Shown piece by piece: positions 1 through 6,204 of a stretch of DNA of 7,524 nucleotides (position 1 is its first letter; every line of letters starts with the position of its first letter). Origin of the DNA: Deltaproteobacteria bacterium (GTDB lineage Bacteria; SAR324; NAC60-12); NCBI GenBank assembly GCA_003541985.1, contig DPLM01000305.1, forward strand, positions 1 through 7,524, read 5' to 3'. The position numbers and the translations under genes were made by a program. The notes under the pieces are model-generated. The model was not told the origin of the DNA and did no database searches. It saw only the letters and a program-made list of their open reading frames with translations.

Positions 1-201
1 TGCCCGGTACTCGTGATGTTGGGGTGGGCGGGCCAGTTGCTGCTGGATGAACTCCAGCAAATTAGCCTTCCCGAAGGCTAGGGACTTCTACGCTGGATCA
101 CCCGAGATAGCAATTATCAGCCTCGTAGGCTGTATGAAGAAGTTGCTAGCGAGTCAGATTGGAACGTCTACGAGATGAGTTGTAATATCTGCTGTGATTA
201 A
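1..201 (+). pseudogene. GNAT-family N-acetyltransferase, C-terminal remnant (nonsense-disrupted, cut by window edge)
   Basis: Frame 1 reads from the window edge to a TAA at 199-201. It resembles the C-terminal third of a GNAT acetyltransferase. A G-x-x-x-QLLLDEL stretch fits the acetyl-CoA binding loop and following helix, and LLRWITRDSNYQPRRLYEEV fits the strand and the N-x-x-x-R-x-LY helix typical of the fold. The closing DSDW/VYEM-like strand (here SDWNVYEMS) also fits. A TAG at 79-81 interrupts the frame between the helix and the LLRWIT strand, so the gene would be split if the upstream part lies outside the window. GNAT enzymes transfer an acetyl group from acetyl-CoA to an amine; the substrate cannot be told. 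Family resemblance is from recalled patterns; the stop is seen directly. A sequencing error at the TAG is the main alternative. Confidence 0.6.
63..80. repeat. perfect 7-bp stem-loop inside the GNAT remnant
   Basis: TAGCCTT and AAGGCTA are exact reverse complements separated by a CCCG loop. The right arm supplies the first two bases of the in-frame TAG (79-81). No T-run follows on either strand, so it does not look like an intrinsic terminator. Confidence 0.4.
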
Positions 202-512
202 CCTGTCGTTTAAAAAGGCCCATGCAGTTTGACTCGCAGACCCTAGCTTCAGGCAATCAACTCCCTCCTTAATGTGGTGCGAGCTTAAGAACCTCGGAAT
301 CCAAGTTCAGTGCTTCTTTACTCAGAATCATTTGAGAATGAACAATTCTCACCCACAACTTCCTCGTATCCGTACTCTTGGTGCAGTCTAGATTTTGTTG
401 CCTTATTAAGTTTCTTTTACCCAGCAGTAAAATTGATTCTCCCAATCCTTCTGTGTTCTGCTAAAATCTTATTTTCCTCACCATTGTAATTCCAACAACG
501 ATCAGGCGTCCA
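202..512. other. intergenic region without a supported gene
   Basis: About 310 bases between the GNAT remnant and the DUF3883 gene. Frames on both strands are short and match nothing I recognise. One small stem-loop is present (TGAGAAT at 333-339, ATTCTCA at 345-351, 5-base loop) with no T-run after it. No clear sigma70-type promoter was identified for the gene at 513. Confidence 0.5.
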
Positions 513-1352
513 ATGTATCGGATATGGACTTGCACCGAAGTGGAAATCATAGTGGAAGACTATTTCTCGATGCTCCGAAGCGAGATGTTGGGAAAATTCT
601 ACAATAAAGTAGATCACTGTAAGAAACTGGTTAGTCGACTCAATTTGCGAATAGAACATGAAATTGAGTTGATGTACCAAAATATCAGTGCGGCTCTAAT
701 CGAGCTTGGGTTGCCGAGTATCAGTGGGTACAAGCCGCTTTACAACTACCAGAAAGAACTCGTTCCAGCAGTGATTCGGGAGTTTCTCCAGCAGAATTCT
801 GAGTTCATACAGTTTTTTTTACAGGATACGTTGACAGTCCCCAAACCACGGATGATGCATCAACTGCTGGAGATTATGGAGAGTGCCCCTAAGAATTCTT
901 CCTTGCCGTTGCTCTCATCAAATGATGCAGAGGAGTGGGTTGGCATCAACTACCTCGAGTTAGAAGCGAGAAATCAACAATTGGGAGATGTCGGAGAAAA
1001 ACTAGTGATGGCCTACGAAAAAGCCCGGTTGCGAATGATGGGCCGGATGGATTTGCTGGACTTTGTGGAGCAGGCGTCCGAGACGATTGGACCCAATGTC
1101 GGCTACGATATTCGTTCTTTTGAGCAGGATGGCAAGGAACGTTTTATTGAAGTGAAGACTACCAAGTATGGCAAACTGACCCCATTTTTCGTGACTGCCA
1201 ATGAATTGCTGTTCTCTGAGAGAAATCACAGGCAGTACTACCTCTATCGCGTGTTCAATTATCGGGTATCTCCGTCTTTGTTCCAGATTCCAGGCCAGTT
1301 AAACAACTGTTGCCGCCTAAGGCCTTCCATTTATCGAGCTTACTTGGCTTAA
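513..1352 (+). CDS. DUF3883 domain protein, PD-(D/E)xK nuclease-like
   Basis: A complete 279-residue protein of the DUF3883 family. The N-terminal part (about residues 4-85) matches the conserved module of these proteins: W-T-x-x-EVE-x-x-V-x-DYF-x-ML, then YNK near 30-32, and QNISAALIELGLP followed by GYKP-x-x-NYQ up to residue 80. The C-terminal DUF3883 domain (about 155-279) has GEKLV around E162, GYDIRSFE with D199, and FIEVKTT with E213 and K215. This E...D...ExK arrangement is that of the PD-(D/E)xK nuclease fold. The tail (YLYRVFNY...PSLFQIPG...CCRLRPSIYRA) also fits the family end. ATG 513 is chosen because the W-x-x-x-EVE motif begins three residues later and the frame has no other ATG, GTG or TTG back to a stop at 462-464; the ribosome binding site is weak. 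DNA cleavage is inferred from the motif. The biological role of solitary members is unclear; relatives of this domain occur in restriction and defence proteins. No partner gene adjoins it. Confidence 0.88.
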   Translation: MYRIWTCTEVEIIVEDYFSMLRSEMLGKFYNKVDHCKKLVSRLNLRIEHEIELMYQNISAALIELGLPSISGYKPLYNYQKELVPAVIREFLQQNSEFIQFFLQDTLTVPKPRMMHQLLEIMESAPKNSSLPLLSSNDAEEWVGINYLELEARNQQLGDVGEKLVMAYEKARLRMMGRMDLLDFVEQASETIGPNVGYDIRSFEQDGKERFIEVKTTKYGKLTPFFVTANELLFSERNHRQYYLYRVFNYRVSPSLFQIPGQLNNCCRLRPSIYRAYLA

Positions 1353-1483
1353 GTGATTCTTCCAATCAAGAAGAAACCTATATAATTCAACAAAATCCGT
1401 TTTAAGTCCTTATTACTATGCATTATATAATGACTATTACACAATAAGGATCACTTTAGTTTCTGCAAAAGAAAAAATCATTC

Positions 1484-1642
1484 ATGGATCGCTTTGATTT
1501 GCTGAATCGCATGTTGGAATTCAAGAGTAAAATCCTCTCAGCAGATCAATTAAAAGATTGGCACTAGCAGAAAGAATATGAATGTGAACTTTTTAAAGTG
1601 AAAAAACTGCTGAAGGAGTTTGGCAGACGCAGGAATTTTTAA
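1484..1642 (+). pseudogene. small ORF interrupted by an in-frame TAG, unrecognised
   Basis: From ATG 1484 the frame encodes 27 residues beginning MDRFDLLNRMLEFKSK, hits TAG at 1565-1567, then stays open for 24 more codons (QKEYECELFKVKKLLKEFG...) to TAA at 1640-1642. Both halves have the charged, helical look of one small protein of about 52 residues, and the TAG falls where a sense codon would join them. No family is recognised and the ribosome binding site is poor. A TATAAT hexamer lies at 1426-1431 without a good -35 partner. It may equally be chance. The rest of 1353-1689 holds nothing I can support. Confidence 0.28.
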
Positions 1643-1689
1643 GTGGTGTTGCTAGGAGTGGGAATCAAGGGACTCCATGTCCCATCCCA

Positions 1690-1857
1690 TCAATTCGTCT
1701 TTTTTGGTTCACTCACTTGAAAGAGATGTCCGTGCACCTTTTGCATGCCTAGGAGAATCAGGCGGTAATTTTCTTGTTCGGTTGGTTCGATTGTATTGCT
1801 GGAACCACTGGAGTTCTTTGCGCGGACAACTCCTGAGAAACGATTCTGCCATGTCAT
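1690..1857 (-). CDS. hypothetical small protein (55 residues) with strong ribosome binding site
   Basis: On the minus strand an ATG at 1857-1855 is preceded by GGAGG with a 7-base spacer, a near-ideal Shine-Dalgarno arrangement. The frame runs 55 codons to TGA (1692-1690). The product starts MTWQNRFSGVVRAKNSSGSS and is hydrophilic, with one more hydrophobic stretch (YRLILLGMQKVHGHLFQV) near residues 33-50. There is no signal peptide and no recognised family. It begins 19 bases after the stop of another minus-strand ORF (2101-1877), so the two could be cotranscribed. A + strand ORF covers the same bases but lacks any comparable start signal. The call rests mostly on the ribosome binding site and remains tentative. 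Confidence 0.38.
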   Translation of the reverse strand: MTWQNRFSGVVRAKNSSGSSNTIEPTEQENYRLILLGMQKVHGHLFQVSEPKKTN

Positions 1858-1876
1858 CTGAAAACCTCCAAAAAAA

Positions 1877-2101
1877 TTAAGAATGAAAGTGGCCTCTGGT
1901 TATTAAAGTAATCTCAGCAGAAATTGAGCCAGTTTGATCTCTAGTTCGATAAGCAGGAAGAAGGTAGTGGTCTGATCTCCAGTAAATAACTTGTGCTGGA
2001 TAGGTCTGACTGCGAGTTTGTTGGTGAAATTTCTGAAGGTTGTAGTTCAGGCCTGAGAAGCAAGAAATTAGGTTGAAAACTGTGAGGAGCCTTTCTGCCA
2101 T
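1877..2101 (-). CDS. hypothetical protein (74 residues), doubtful
   Basis: A minus-strand frame from ATG 2101-2099 to TAA 1879-1877. The N-terminus (MAERLLTVFNLISCFSGLNY) is moderately hydrophobic and could be a short membrane anchor or the end of a signal-like segment. The remainder is polar and Tyr/Arg-rich (YWRSDHYLLPAYRTRDQTG). No family is recognised and no good ribosome binding site precedes it. It lies immediately upstream, in transcription order, of the better-led 55-residue ORF and downstream of a degraded membrane-protein-like stretch, so it could be part of an old minus-strand operon. It may be a chance frame. Confidence 0.25.
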   Translation of the reverse strand: MAERLLTVFNLISCFSGLNYNLQKFHQQTRSQTYPAQVIYWRSDHYLLPAYRTRDQTGSISAEITLITRGHFHS

Positions 2102-2150
2102 AATGCTGCCATTTAGTGACTCTTCTTGTTAAATCTAGGGAAAAGCTCTC

Positions 2151-2417
2151 CTACTGAATAGCTGGAACTTCCAGCAGGGACGCCATGATAGCCAGTGAAA
2201 CTAAAACTGCTCCGACATAGAGTACCCAGAGTCCAAAACTGCAATTGATTTCATAGGTTTCGCCTTACTGGATGTTGACTCCTCGGGATTGGTTCCAAAT
2301 CGCTCTGTTGGTTTTTTTCCTGATAACCTGGCCGATTGCATTCTCAATCAATTCCGAAAGCCAGAGTTTTTTATTCACCTCTGCCAGCAGTATTAAGGAG
2401 AAACAAATTGAGATCTG
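2151..2417 (-). pseudogene. membrane-protein-like remnant in frame after the oxidoreductase stop
   Basis: Directly after the TGA of the minus-strand oxidoreductase, the same frame continues open for about 50 codons (including NKKLWLSELIENAIGQVIRK and NRAIWNQSRGVNIQ) to a TAA at 2267-2265. It then continues for 37 more codons to TAG 2153-2151. The second part contains a clear hydrophobic helix (LWVLYVGAVLVSLAIMASLL) after GETYEINCSFG. The pieces look like one small single-pass membrane protein broken by the TAA. No proper start codon with a ribosome binding site is visible; a GTG lies about 17 codons in. The family is not recognised. A + strand ORF (2272-2475) overlaps and also has a hydrophobic stretch, so strand assignment is uncertain. 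Confidence 0.3.
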
Positions 2418-3542
2418 TCACAGTCCCTTCTGGGGTTTGATCAGATACTTCTCTCCAGTTTTTTTTGGCAAGTAGCGAGCGATGTGCACTGGATCGATTG
2501 CTTCGAGGAGACTTAGGTTACCAGTAATGTGGCTAGCAAATGTGGTCTTGATTTCGTTGACTACTCGAGCTTGCAACTCTGCAGCGCGCTTTAGTCCTAA
2601 TTTCTTCAAGACTGGCGTCACCAGCCAGCCACCAGCTCCCCAATACATGCCATAGTTTTGTCCCAGGGTAATAGGACCCCGCGCCAGCCTTCCGTAAATG
2701 TAAACCTGCTTGTGTTGTTCCGAGCCATAGGTGTTCAGCCCAGAAGCATTGCGGCTCAAGGCATGTTCCATCGAGGAAAGCAGAGTGTCCGCCATTCTAC
2801 CACCACCAATCGCATCGAACGCCAATGTGGCGCTGGTTTCTGTCATTGCATCCACTAACTGTTCTTTGAAGTCCTCATCCATCGAATTAATGATGTATTT
2901 CGCTCCCAATGTTCGAAGCAGCTCCGCCTGTTCTACTGAACGAATGATGCAGATCAGCTCAATGTTTTCCTGCAGGCAGAGCTTCAAGAGCATTTGACCT
3001 AAATTAGAAGCTGCAGCAGTGTGCACCATCGCTTTATGCCCTTCTGTCTTCAGCGTTTCGATAAAACACAAGGCAGTGATTGGATTTACAAAAGAGGAAG
3101 CAGCTTCAGCCGCTGTGGTGTCTTCTTTGTGAGCCAGGCACATAGCAGCAGGTACTTTGACAAATTGCTGATAGCATTGGCCTGATACGAGCGAGACGAG
3201 TTTCCCTCCTAAGTGTTTAGCATTGGTACCAGCAGTAATAACCCAACCTGCCCCCTCATTGCCAACAGGCAGGATTTGGTCAAGTCGAGAACGAATGGCG
3301 TCAAGATATTGTTCTGAGATCGGCGCTACCATTTTTTGTTGTTGATCGTCAACCATCAGCTTGCCCTTTGAGTAATCAGCAAAAGCGAGCATGGGAAACA
3401 TGTCTGACGGATTAATGGGGGCGGCTTCCATTTTCACAATCACTTCGTCGTCATTCGGCGTGGGTATCTCGTTTTGCACGATTGATAAAATCAACTCACC
3501 CTGGCGAGTTGCGGATGAAACGATCTGGCGGTTTTCACTCAA
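2418..3542 (-). CDS. zinc-independent MDR-superfamily alcohol dehydrogenase/quinone oxidoreductase-like protein
   Basis: A complete 374-residue medium-chain dehydrogenase/reductase. The N-terminal GroES-like domain carries APINPSDMF (41-49) and GNEGAGWV (94-101). NPITALCF (153-160) marks the domain junction. The Rossmann part has HTAAASNLGQML (174-185) in place of the usual glycine-rich loop, then LGAKYIINS (212-220) and FDAIGGG (242-248). The catalytic zinc ligands and the four-cysteine structural zinc loop are missing, which places it among the quinone-reductase/enoyl-reductase-like members that use NAD(P)H without zinc. The substrate is unknown. The C-terminal part (about 290-345) is longer than in minimal quinone reductases. 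The start is TTG at 3542, supported by AAGGAG six bases upstream; no in-frame ATG lies near. It is probably a single-gene transcript, divergent from the ORF at 3889. Confidence 0.9.
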   Translation of the reverse strand: MSENRQIVSSATRQGELILSIVQNEIPTPNDDEVIVKMEAAPINPSDMFPMLAFADYSKGKLMVDDQQQKMVAPISEQYLDAIRSRLDQILPVGNEGAGWVITAGTNAKHLGGKLVSLVSGQCYQQFVKVPAAMCLAHKEDTTAAEAASSFVNPITALCFIETLKTEGHKAMVHTAAASNLGQMLLKLCLQENIELICIIRSVEQAELLRTLGAKYIINSMDEDFKEQLVDAMTETSATLAFDAIGGGRMADTLLSSMEHALSRNASGLNTYGSEQHKQVYIYGRLARGPITLGQNYGMYWGAGGWLVTPVLKKLGLKRAAELQARVVNEIKTTFASHITGNLSLLEAIDPVHIARYLPKKTGEKYLIKPQKGL

Positions 3543-3548
3543 TGGTTT

Positions 3549-3554
3549 CTCCTT
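3549..3554 (-). promoter_or_regulatory. ribosome binding site fixing a TTG start
   Basis: AAGGAG on the minus strand, six bases before the TTG at 3542-3540. This strong site decides the non-ATG start of the oxidoreductase. Confidence 0.75.
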
Positions 3555-3628
3555 GAAAAATGATTTGCCAGTTTGATTAGCTCTGGTCGGGTTGGCTTCA
3601 ACTAGCTAGTAGCTCATCCTCGACAAAT

Positions 3629-3648
3629 TCTGCTAAATGAGTAGCAGA
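3629..3648. repeat. inverted repeat, possible operator
   Basis: TCTGCTA and TAGCAGA are exact 7-base inverted arms around AATGAG. It lies 87 bases upstream of the oxidoreductase start in the divergent region, a plausible place for a regulator dimer. CTCTTTTT begins five bases after the second arm on the + strand, so a weak terminator is an alternative, though no + strand gene ends just upstream. Confidence 0.35.
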
Positions 3649-3888
3649 TCAACTCTTTTTAGCGTACTGTCTCGTCCTACGAAACTCTTTCAAACAAATC
3701 TTACACTAAAAAGCCACTGTGGAATGAGCTACAATTTAATCTGTAACACTTTTAATGACATGCTACTCTGATTTTCAAAGCACACAATTTTTCAAAAAAG
3801 TATACAGGAACCTTGAATTCCTCAGAAAGATGAGTGTTGGCCGCCCGATTAGCAATTTGCAGAGAGTAATTCTAAATTGGGAAACAAA

Positions 3889-4200
3889 ATGGAGAAGCTA
3901 ACGCGACAGGATCAAACGAGGTTGCGTCAGTGCGAAGTTGTGATCTGGCGACTACTGCACAAGAAAGCTGGTCTTGATTATGGGGACTACAGCACAGCGT
4001 GGCAGAGTTGGTTTGATGATCGAGTGACTGATTTAGGAAAGAGTCTCGATCAGGTGCTGCATGATGAGAATGGGAACCTCCGACTTACGAAGCAGGACTA
4101 TCGTAAGTTTTGGGCGTATGCTTATGAACTGCGGGATTTGAAGAGAAAAGGGGAAGATCATCCTGAGAGAGAGAACGTACAGAAACTGCTGATCACGTGA
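3889..4200 (+). CDS. hypothetical protein (103 residues), unrecognised
   Basis: An open frame of 103 codons ending in TGA at 4198-4200. ATG 3889 is preferred because GGGA lies six bases upstream; an in-frame TTG at 3877 would add four residues. The product is soluble, highly charged and rich in Trp/Tyr (W20, W38, W41, W75; YGDY at 31-34; FWAYAYELRDLKRKGED at 74-90), with no signal peptide, membrane segment or metal-binding cluster. It is likely alpha-helical. I recognise no family. It lies just upstream of a decayed umuD-like gene and a decayed cupin gene, so its being intact over 100 codons suggests either retention or recent loss of its neighbours. No functional inference is possible from context. 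Confidence 0.6.
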   Translation: MEKLTRQDQTRLRQCEVVIWRLLHKKAGLDYGDYSTAWQSWFDDRVTDLGKSLDQVLHDENGNLRLTKQDYRKFWAYAYELRDLKRKGEDHPERENVQKLLIT

Positions 4201-4222
4201 TTAAGGTAAAAACCATACACAT

Positions 4223-4652
4223 GAACCTACTCCCACTCACTTTCATTTCCCCGTACAGATATTTTTCGCGGAAGAGTATCAGCCGTCTTCGTTTGAGTCG
4301 ATGGTCGTTGCGAGCTTTCCTAGTTAAACTCAGGATTATTACGACGGCTCCCTTGACCCACACAGTACATAGACCCGGTCCCAACAATGTGCGGGCAAGT
4401 GGGGACTCAATGGTAGTTGCTGGAATTCATGATGGAGACTTGCTAATCGTGAATCGCTTGTAGAAAAAGCCCAACAGGAAGGTTGTGATTGCCTCCCTCA
4501 GCGCGGAATTTCTCATGAAAAGTCTGTTGCAGACCCAGAATTGTTTTGAGCTTCAACCAGAAAACCCAGACTGCCCCAGCATCCCGGTATCCGTAGGCGA
4601 TGACTCCCAAATTTGGGGCGTGGTGCGGCGGCAGGTCATTCATAAGCTGTAG
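4223..4652 (+). pseudogene. umuD: UmuD-like S24 (LexA-family) peptidase, frameshifted and nonsense-disrupted
   Basis: UmuD is the SOS-regulated subunit of DNA polymerase V; it cuts itself using a Ser-Lys dyad. The remnant starts in one frame (MVVASFPS at 4301-4324, the cleavage-site region, then TQDYYDGSLDP), interrupted by TAA 4325-4327. It shifts frame between about 4350 and 4370. It then continues with NNVRASGDSMVVAGIHDGDL, which contains the nucleophile Ser motif GDSM. After LIVNRL comes TAG 4461-4463, then KVVIASL, the dyad-lysine region (FLMKSLLQ), ELQPENPDCPSIPV, and QIWGVV...VIHKL to TAG 4650-4652. The order and content match UmuD to its normal C-terminus. The expected A-G cleavage pair reads A-S. 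The first 26 codons (4223-4300) are less certain. No umuC follows. Clear pseudogene; the 88-residue frame at 4197-4463 is an artefact of it. Confidence 0.85.
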
Positions 4653-4663
4653 AGAGCTAAAGC

Positions 4664-5026
4664 ATGAACTAGCCCGTCAATTTTCAATCAAAACTAAACT
4701 TCTTTTCCAAGCATTGGTCTTCCAAGGCCATTGCAGACATGAACGACTACCAGTTCAAGTTGGTGAAGATTCAAGGTGAGTTCACCTGTCACAACTATTC
4801 AGACACAGACAAGACATTCATTGTCTTGGAGGGATCAATGTGCATTGGGTCCGAGGATCGGATAGCCTACTTGAGTAAAGGAGAAATGTTCGTGGTCCGA
4901 AGAGGTTGAGAACACAAGCCTTTCGCCAAGGAAGAACGCAAGGTGTTGTTGGCAGAACAGAGGTGTATCGTCAACACGGGAAAAAGTAGTGGAGTGTGGA
5001 CAGCGGTGAATGATGCTTAGATTTAA
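4664..5026 (+). pseudogene. cupin-domain protein, three nonsense codons
   Basis: One frame from ATG 4664 to TAA 5024-5026 encodes a typical small cupin protein of about 120 residues. It reads PVNFQSKLNFFSKHW, MNDYQFKLVKIQGEF, then SDTDKTFIVLEGSM (first cupin motif region), YLSKGEMFVVRRG and EHKPFA (second motif), and VNTGKSSG...TAVNDA near the end. Three stops break it: TAG 4670-4672 after the second codon, TGA 4907-4909 between FVVRRG and EHKPFA, and TAG 5018-5020 where relatives have Trp (the ending ND-x-W-I is followed here by Ile and a TAA). The first motif usually has H-D-H before the Thr-Asp; here it reads CHNYSD, so a metal-ligand histidine also seems lost. Cupins of this type are metal-binding beta barrels of mostly unassigned function. 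Restarting at ATG 4739 would give only 56 residues lacking the last strands. Confidence 0.85.
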
Positions 5027-5179
5027 GAGTGAGCTTCTGGACCTTGACTTCATCAACACAATAATTCAGAAAAGCCTTTCTAACTACTAGAAGAAAATCT
5101 CATTGAAGCACTAGGATCCAATTTTTGGACTGCACTATACCAGTTTCTACAGGAGAACCCAGTTCCTGATTCTTAATTT

Positions 5180-5185
5180 GAGGAG
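5180..5185 (+). promoter_or_regulatory. ribosome binding site of the SPFH gene
   Basis: GAGGAG eight bases before ATG 5194. It supports this start over any later methionine (next at residue 8). Confidence 0.65.
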
Positions 5186-5193
5186 ACCCAACC

Positions 5194-6204
5194 ATGGAAA
5201 ATGAACTCATCTATATGTTGCTAGATGCCTTTCCCAGCTTCTCCACGCTGATTTCCCTGTTAATTATCTTCTTATTGATGAAGAACATGGTGAAAATTGT
5301 GCGTCAGAGCGAAGTAATGATGATTGAAAGGCTAGGATCATTTAATAGAACAATGAAATCTGGACTTCATTTCAAACTTCCAGTCATTGAGCAGATTCGT
5401 AAAATCAATTGGAGGGATGAAGAATTAGAGAGAATCGATATGAGGGAAAGGGTACTGGATATTCCGGCACAGACTACGATCACCAAAGACAATGTATCCC
5501 TTGAAATTGATGCAGCGGTTTACATGCAGATTACCGATCCAGAAAAAGCTGTTTATGAAATCAATGATTTACCTTTAGCAATCAGTCAACTTACCCAAAC
5601 AACTCTGAGGTCATTGATTGGTGAGTTTGATTTGGACGAAACTCTGGCTTCCAGAGATAAAATTAACTCCAGTCTCAAGGTCGTTCTCGACGAAGTAACA
5701 AACAAATGGGGGGTCTTAGTAAACCGTGTGGAGTTGGCTAATGTTTCGCCTCCCAAGGAAGTTTTGGAAGCTATGGAGAAGCAGATGCAGGCTGAACGTG
5801 AGCGTCGTGCTGCAGTTTTGTCTGCAGAGGGTGATAAGGAATCTCGAATTGCAAGATCTGAAGGTGAAAGACAAGAAATGATCAACCAAGCTTCAGGTGA
5901 AAAAGAGGCTTTGATTCAAACTGCAGAGGGGCAGAGAGAAGCTGCTATCTCAAGAGCCAATGGTACTGCACAAGCGTTGGAAATCATGTCTTCTGCAGAA
6001 AGGGAAGCCATCAAAAAAATTGCAGAGGCCCTTGGAGGAGATGTCAAACTAGCCACGAACTACATGATCTCTAAATCGTACATAGATGCCTATGAGAAAT
6101 TTACGCACGGTGAGGGGGATAAGGTCTATCTCCCATACGATGCATCTAAATCGATGGCAGCATTTGGGAATTTAGGAGATCTGTTTAATCAATCGAAAAA
6201 CTGA
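5194..6204 (+). CDS. qmcA: SPFH/stomatin-like (band 7) membrane protein, QmcA type
   Basis: A complete 336-residue SPFH-domain protein. Residues about 12-32 form an N-terminal membrane anchor (LISLLIIFLLM). The SPFH domain follows (about 34-195): IVRQSEVMMIERLGSFNRT, SGLHFKLPVIEQI, RERVLDIPAQ...TKDNV, the DAAVYMQITDPEKAVYEI strand, and LRSLIGEFDLDETLASRD. A long alanine/glutamate-rich helix (about 196-280) carries repeats of the AEG/SEG type (QAERERRAAVLSAEGDKES, RSEGERQEMI, AEGQREAAI, NGTAQAL) expected to form a coiled coil that oligomerises the protein. The tail has KVYLPYD, as in the family. QmcA relatives assemble into membrane-associated rings and are linked to membrane microdomains and protease control; this is family knowledge. 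The stop shares one base with the NfeD-like gene start, so the two are almost certainly cotranslated. At 336 residues it is somewhat longer than E. coli QmcA, at both ends. Confidence 0.93.
   Translation: MENELIYMLLDAFPSFSTLISLLIIFLLMKNMVKIVRQSEVMMIERLGSFNRTMKSGLHFKLPVIEQIRKINWRDEELERIDMRERVLDIPAQTTITKDNVSLEIDAAVYMQITDPEKAVYEINDLPLAISQLTQTTLRSLIGEFDLDETLASRDKINSSLKVVLDEVTNKWGVLVNRVELANVSPPKEVLEAMEKQMQAERERRAAVLSAEGDKESRIARSEGERQEMINQASGEKEALIQTAEGQREAAISRANGTAQALEIMSSAEREAIKKIAEALGGDVKLATNYMISKSYIDAYEKFTHGEGDKVYLPYDASKSMAAFGNLGDLFNQSKN

Larger units (their letters stand above)
3543..3888. other. divergent intergenic region
   Basis: About 345 AT-rich bases between the minus-strand oxidoreductase and the plus-strand ORF at 3889. 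It should hold promoters for both, but no convincing -35/-10 pair could be assigned. Apart from the inverted repeat at 3629-3648 and the ribosome binding site at 3549-3554, nothing was recognised. Confidence 0.5.

Noticed and set aside
157..270. Minus-strand mini-ORF (TTG start, about 37 codons) behind AAGGAGG near 268
   Set aside because: The ribosome-binding-like sequence is good but the product is short, shows no recognisable features and overlaps the GNAT remnant; most likely chance.
1357..1375. Stem-loop TTCTTC/GAAGAA just after the DUF3883 stop as a terminator
   Set aside because: Only a six-pair weak stem with no following T-run on the + strand.
2272..2475. + strand 67-residue ORF with a hydrophobic segment (WFQIALLVFFLITWPIAF)
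   Set aside because: It overlaps the 3' end of the well-supported oxidoreductase by 58 bases and lacks a ribosome binding site. The minus-strand reading of the same DNA looks at least as protein-like.
4197..4463. 88-residue + strand ORF containing a LexA/UmuD-like C-terminus
   Set aside because: Only its last 25 or so residues are UmuD-like; the first part is an out-of-frame reading of the umuD remnant. The real homology continues past its TAG and begins upstream in another frame.
79..5020. Recoding of TAG or TGA as an amino acid (in-frame TAGs at 79, 1565, 4461, 4670, 5018 and TGA at 4907)
   Set aside because: Intact genes here end in TAG TAG, TGA and TAA with normal lengths. The broken frames also contain a TAA and a frameshift, so decay explains all cases more simply.
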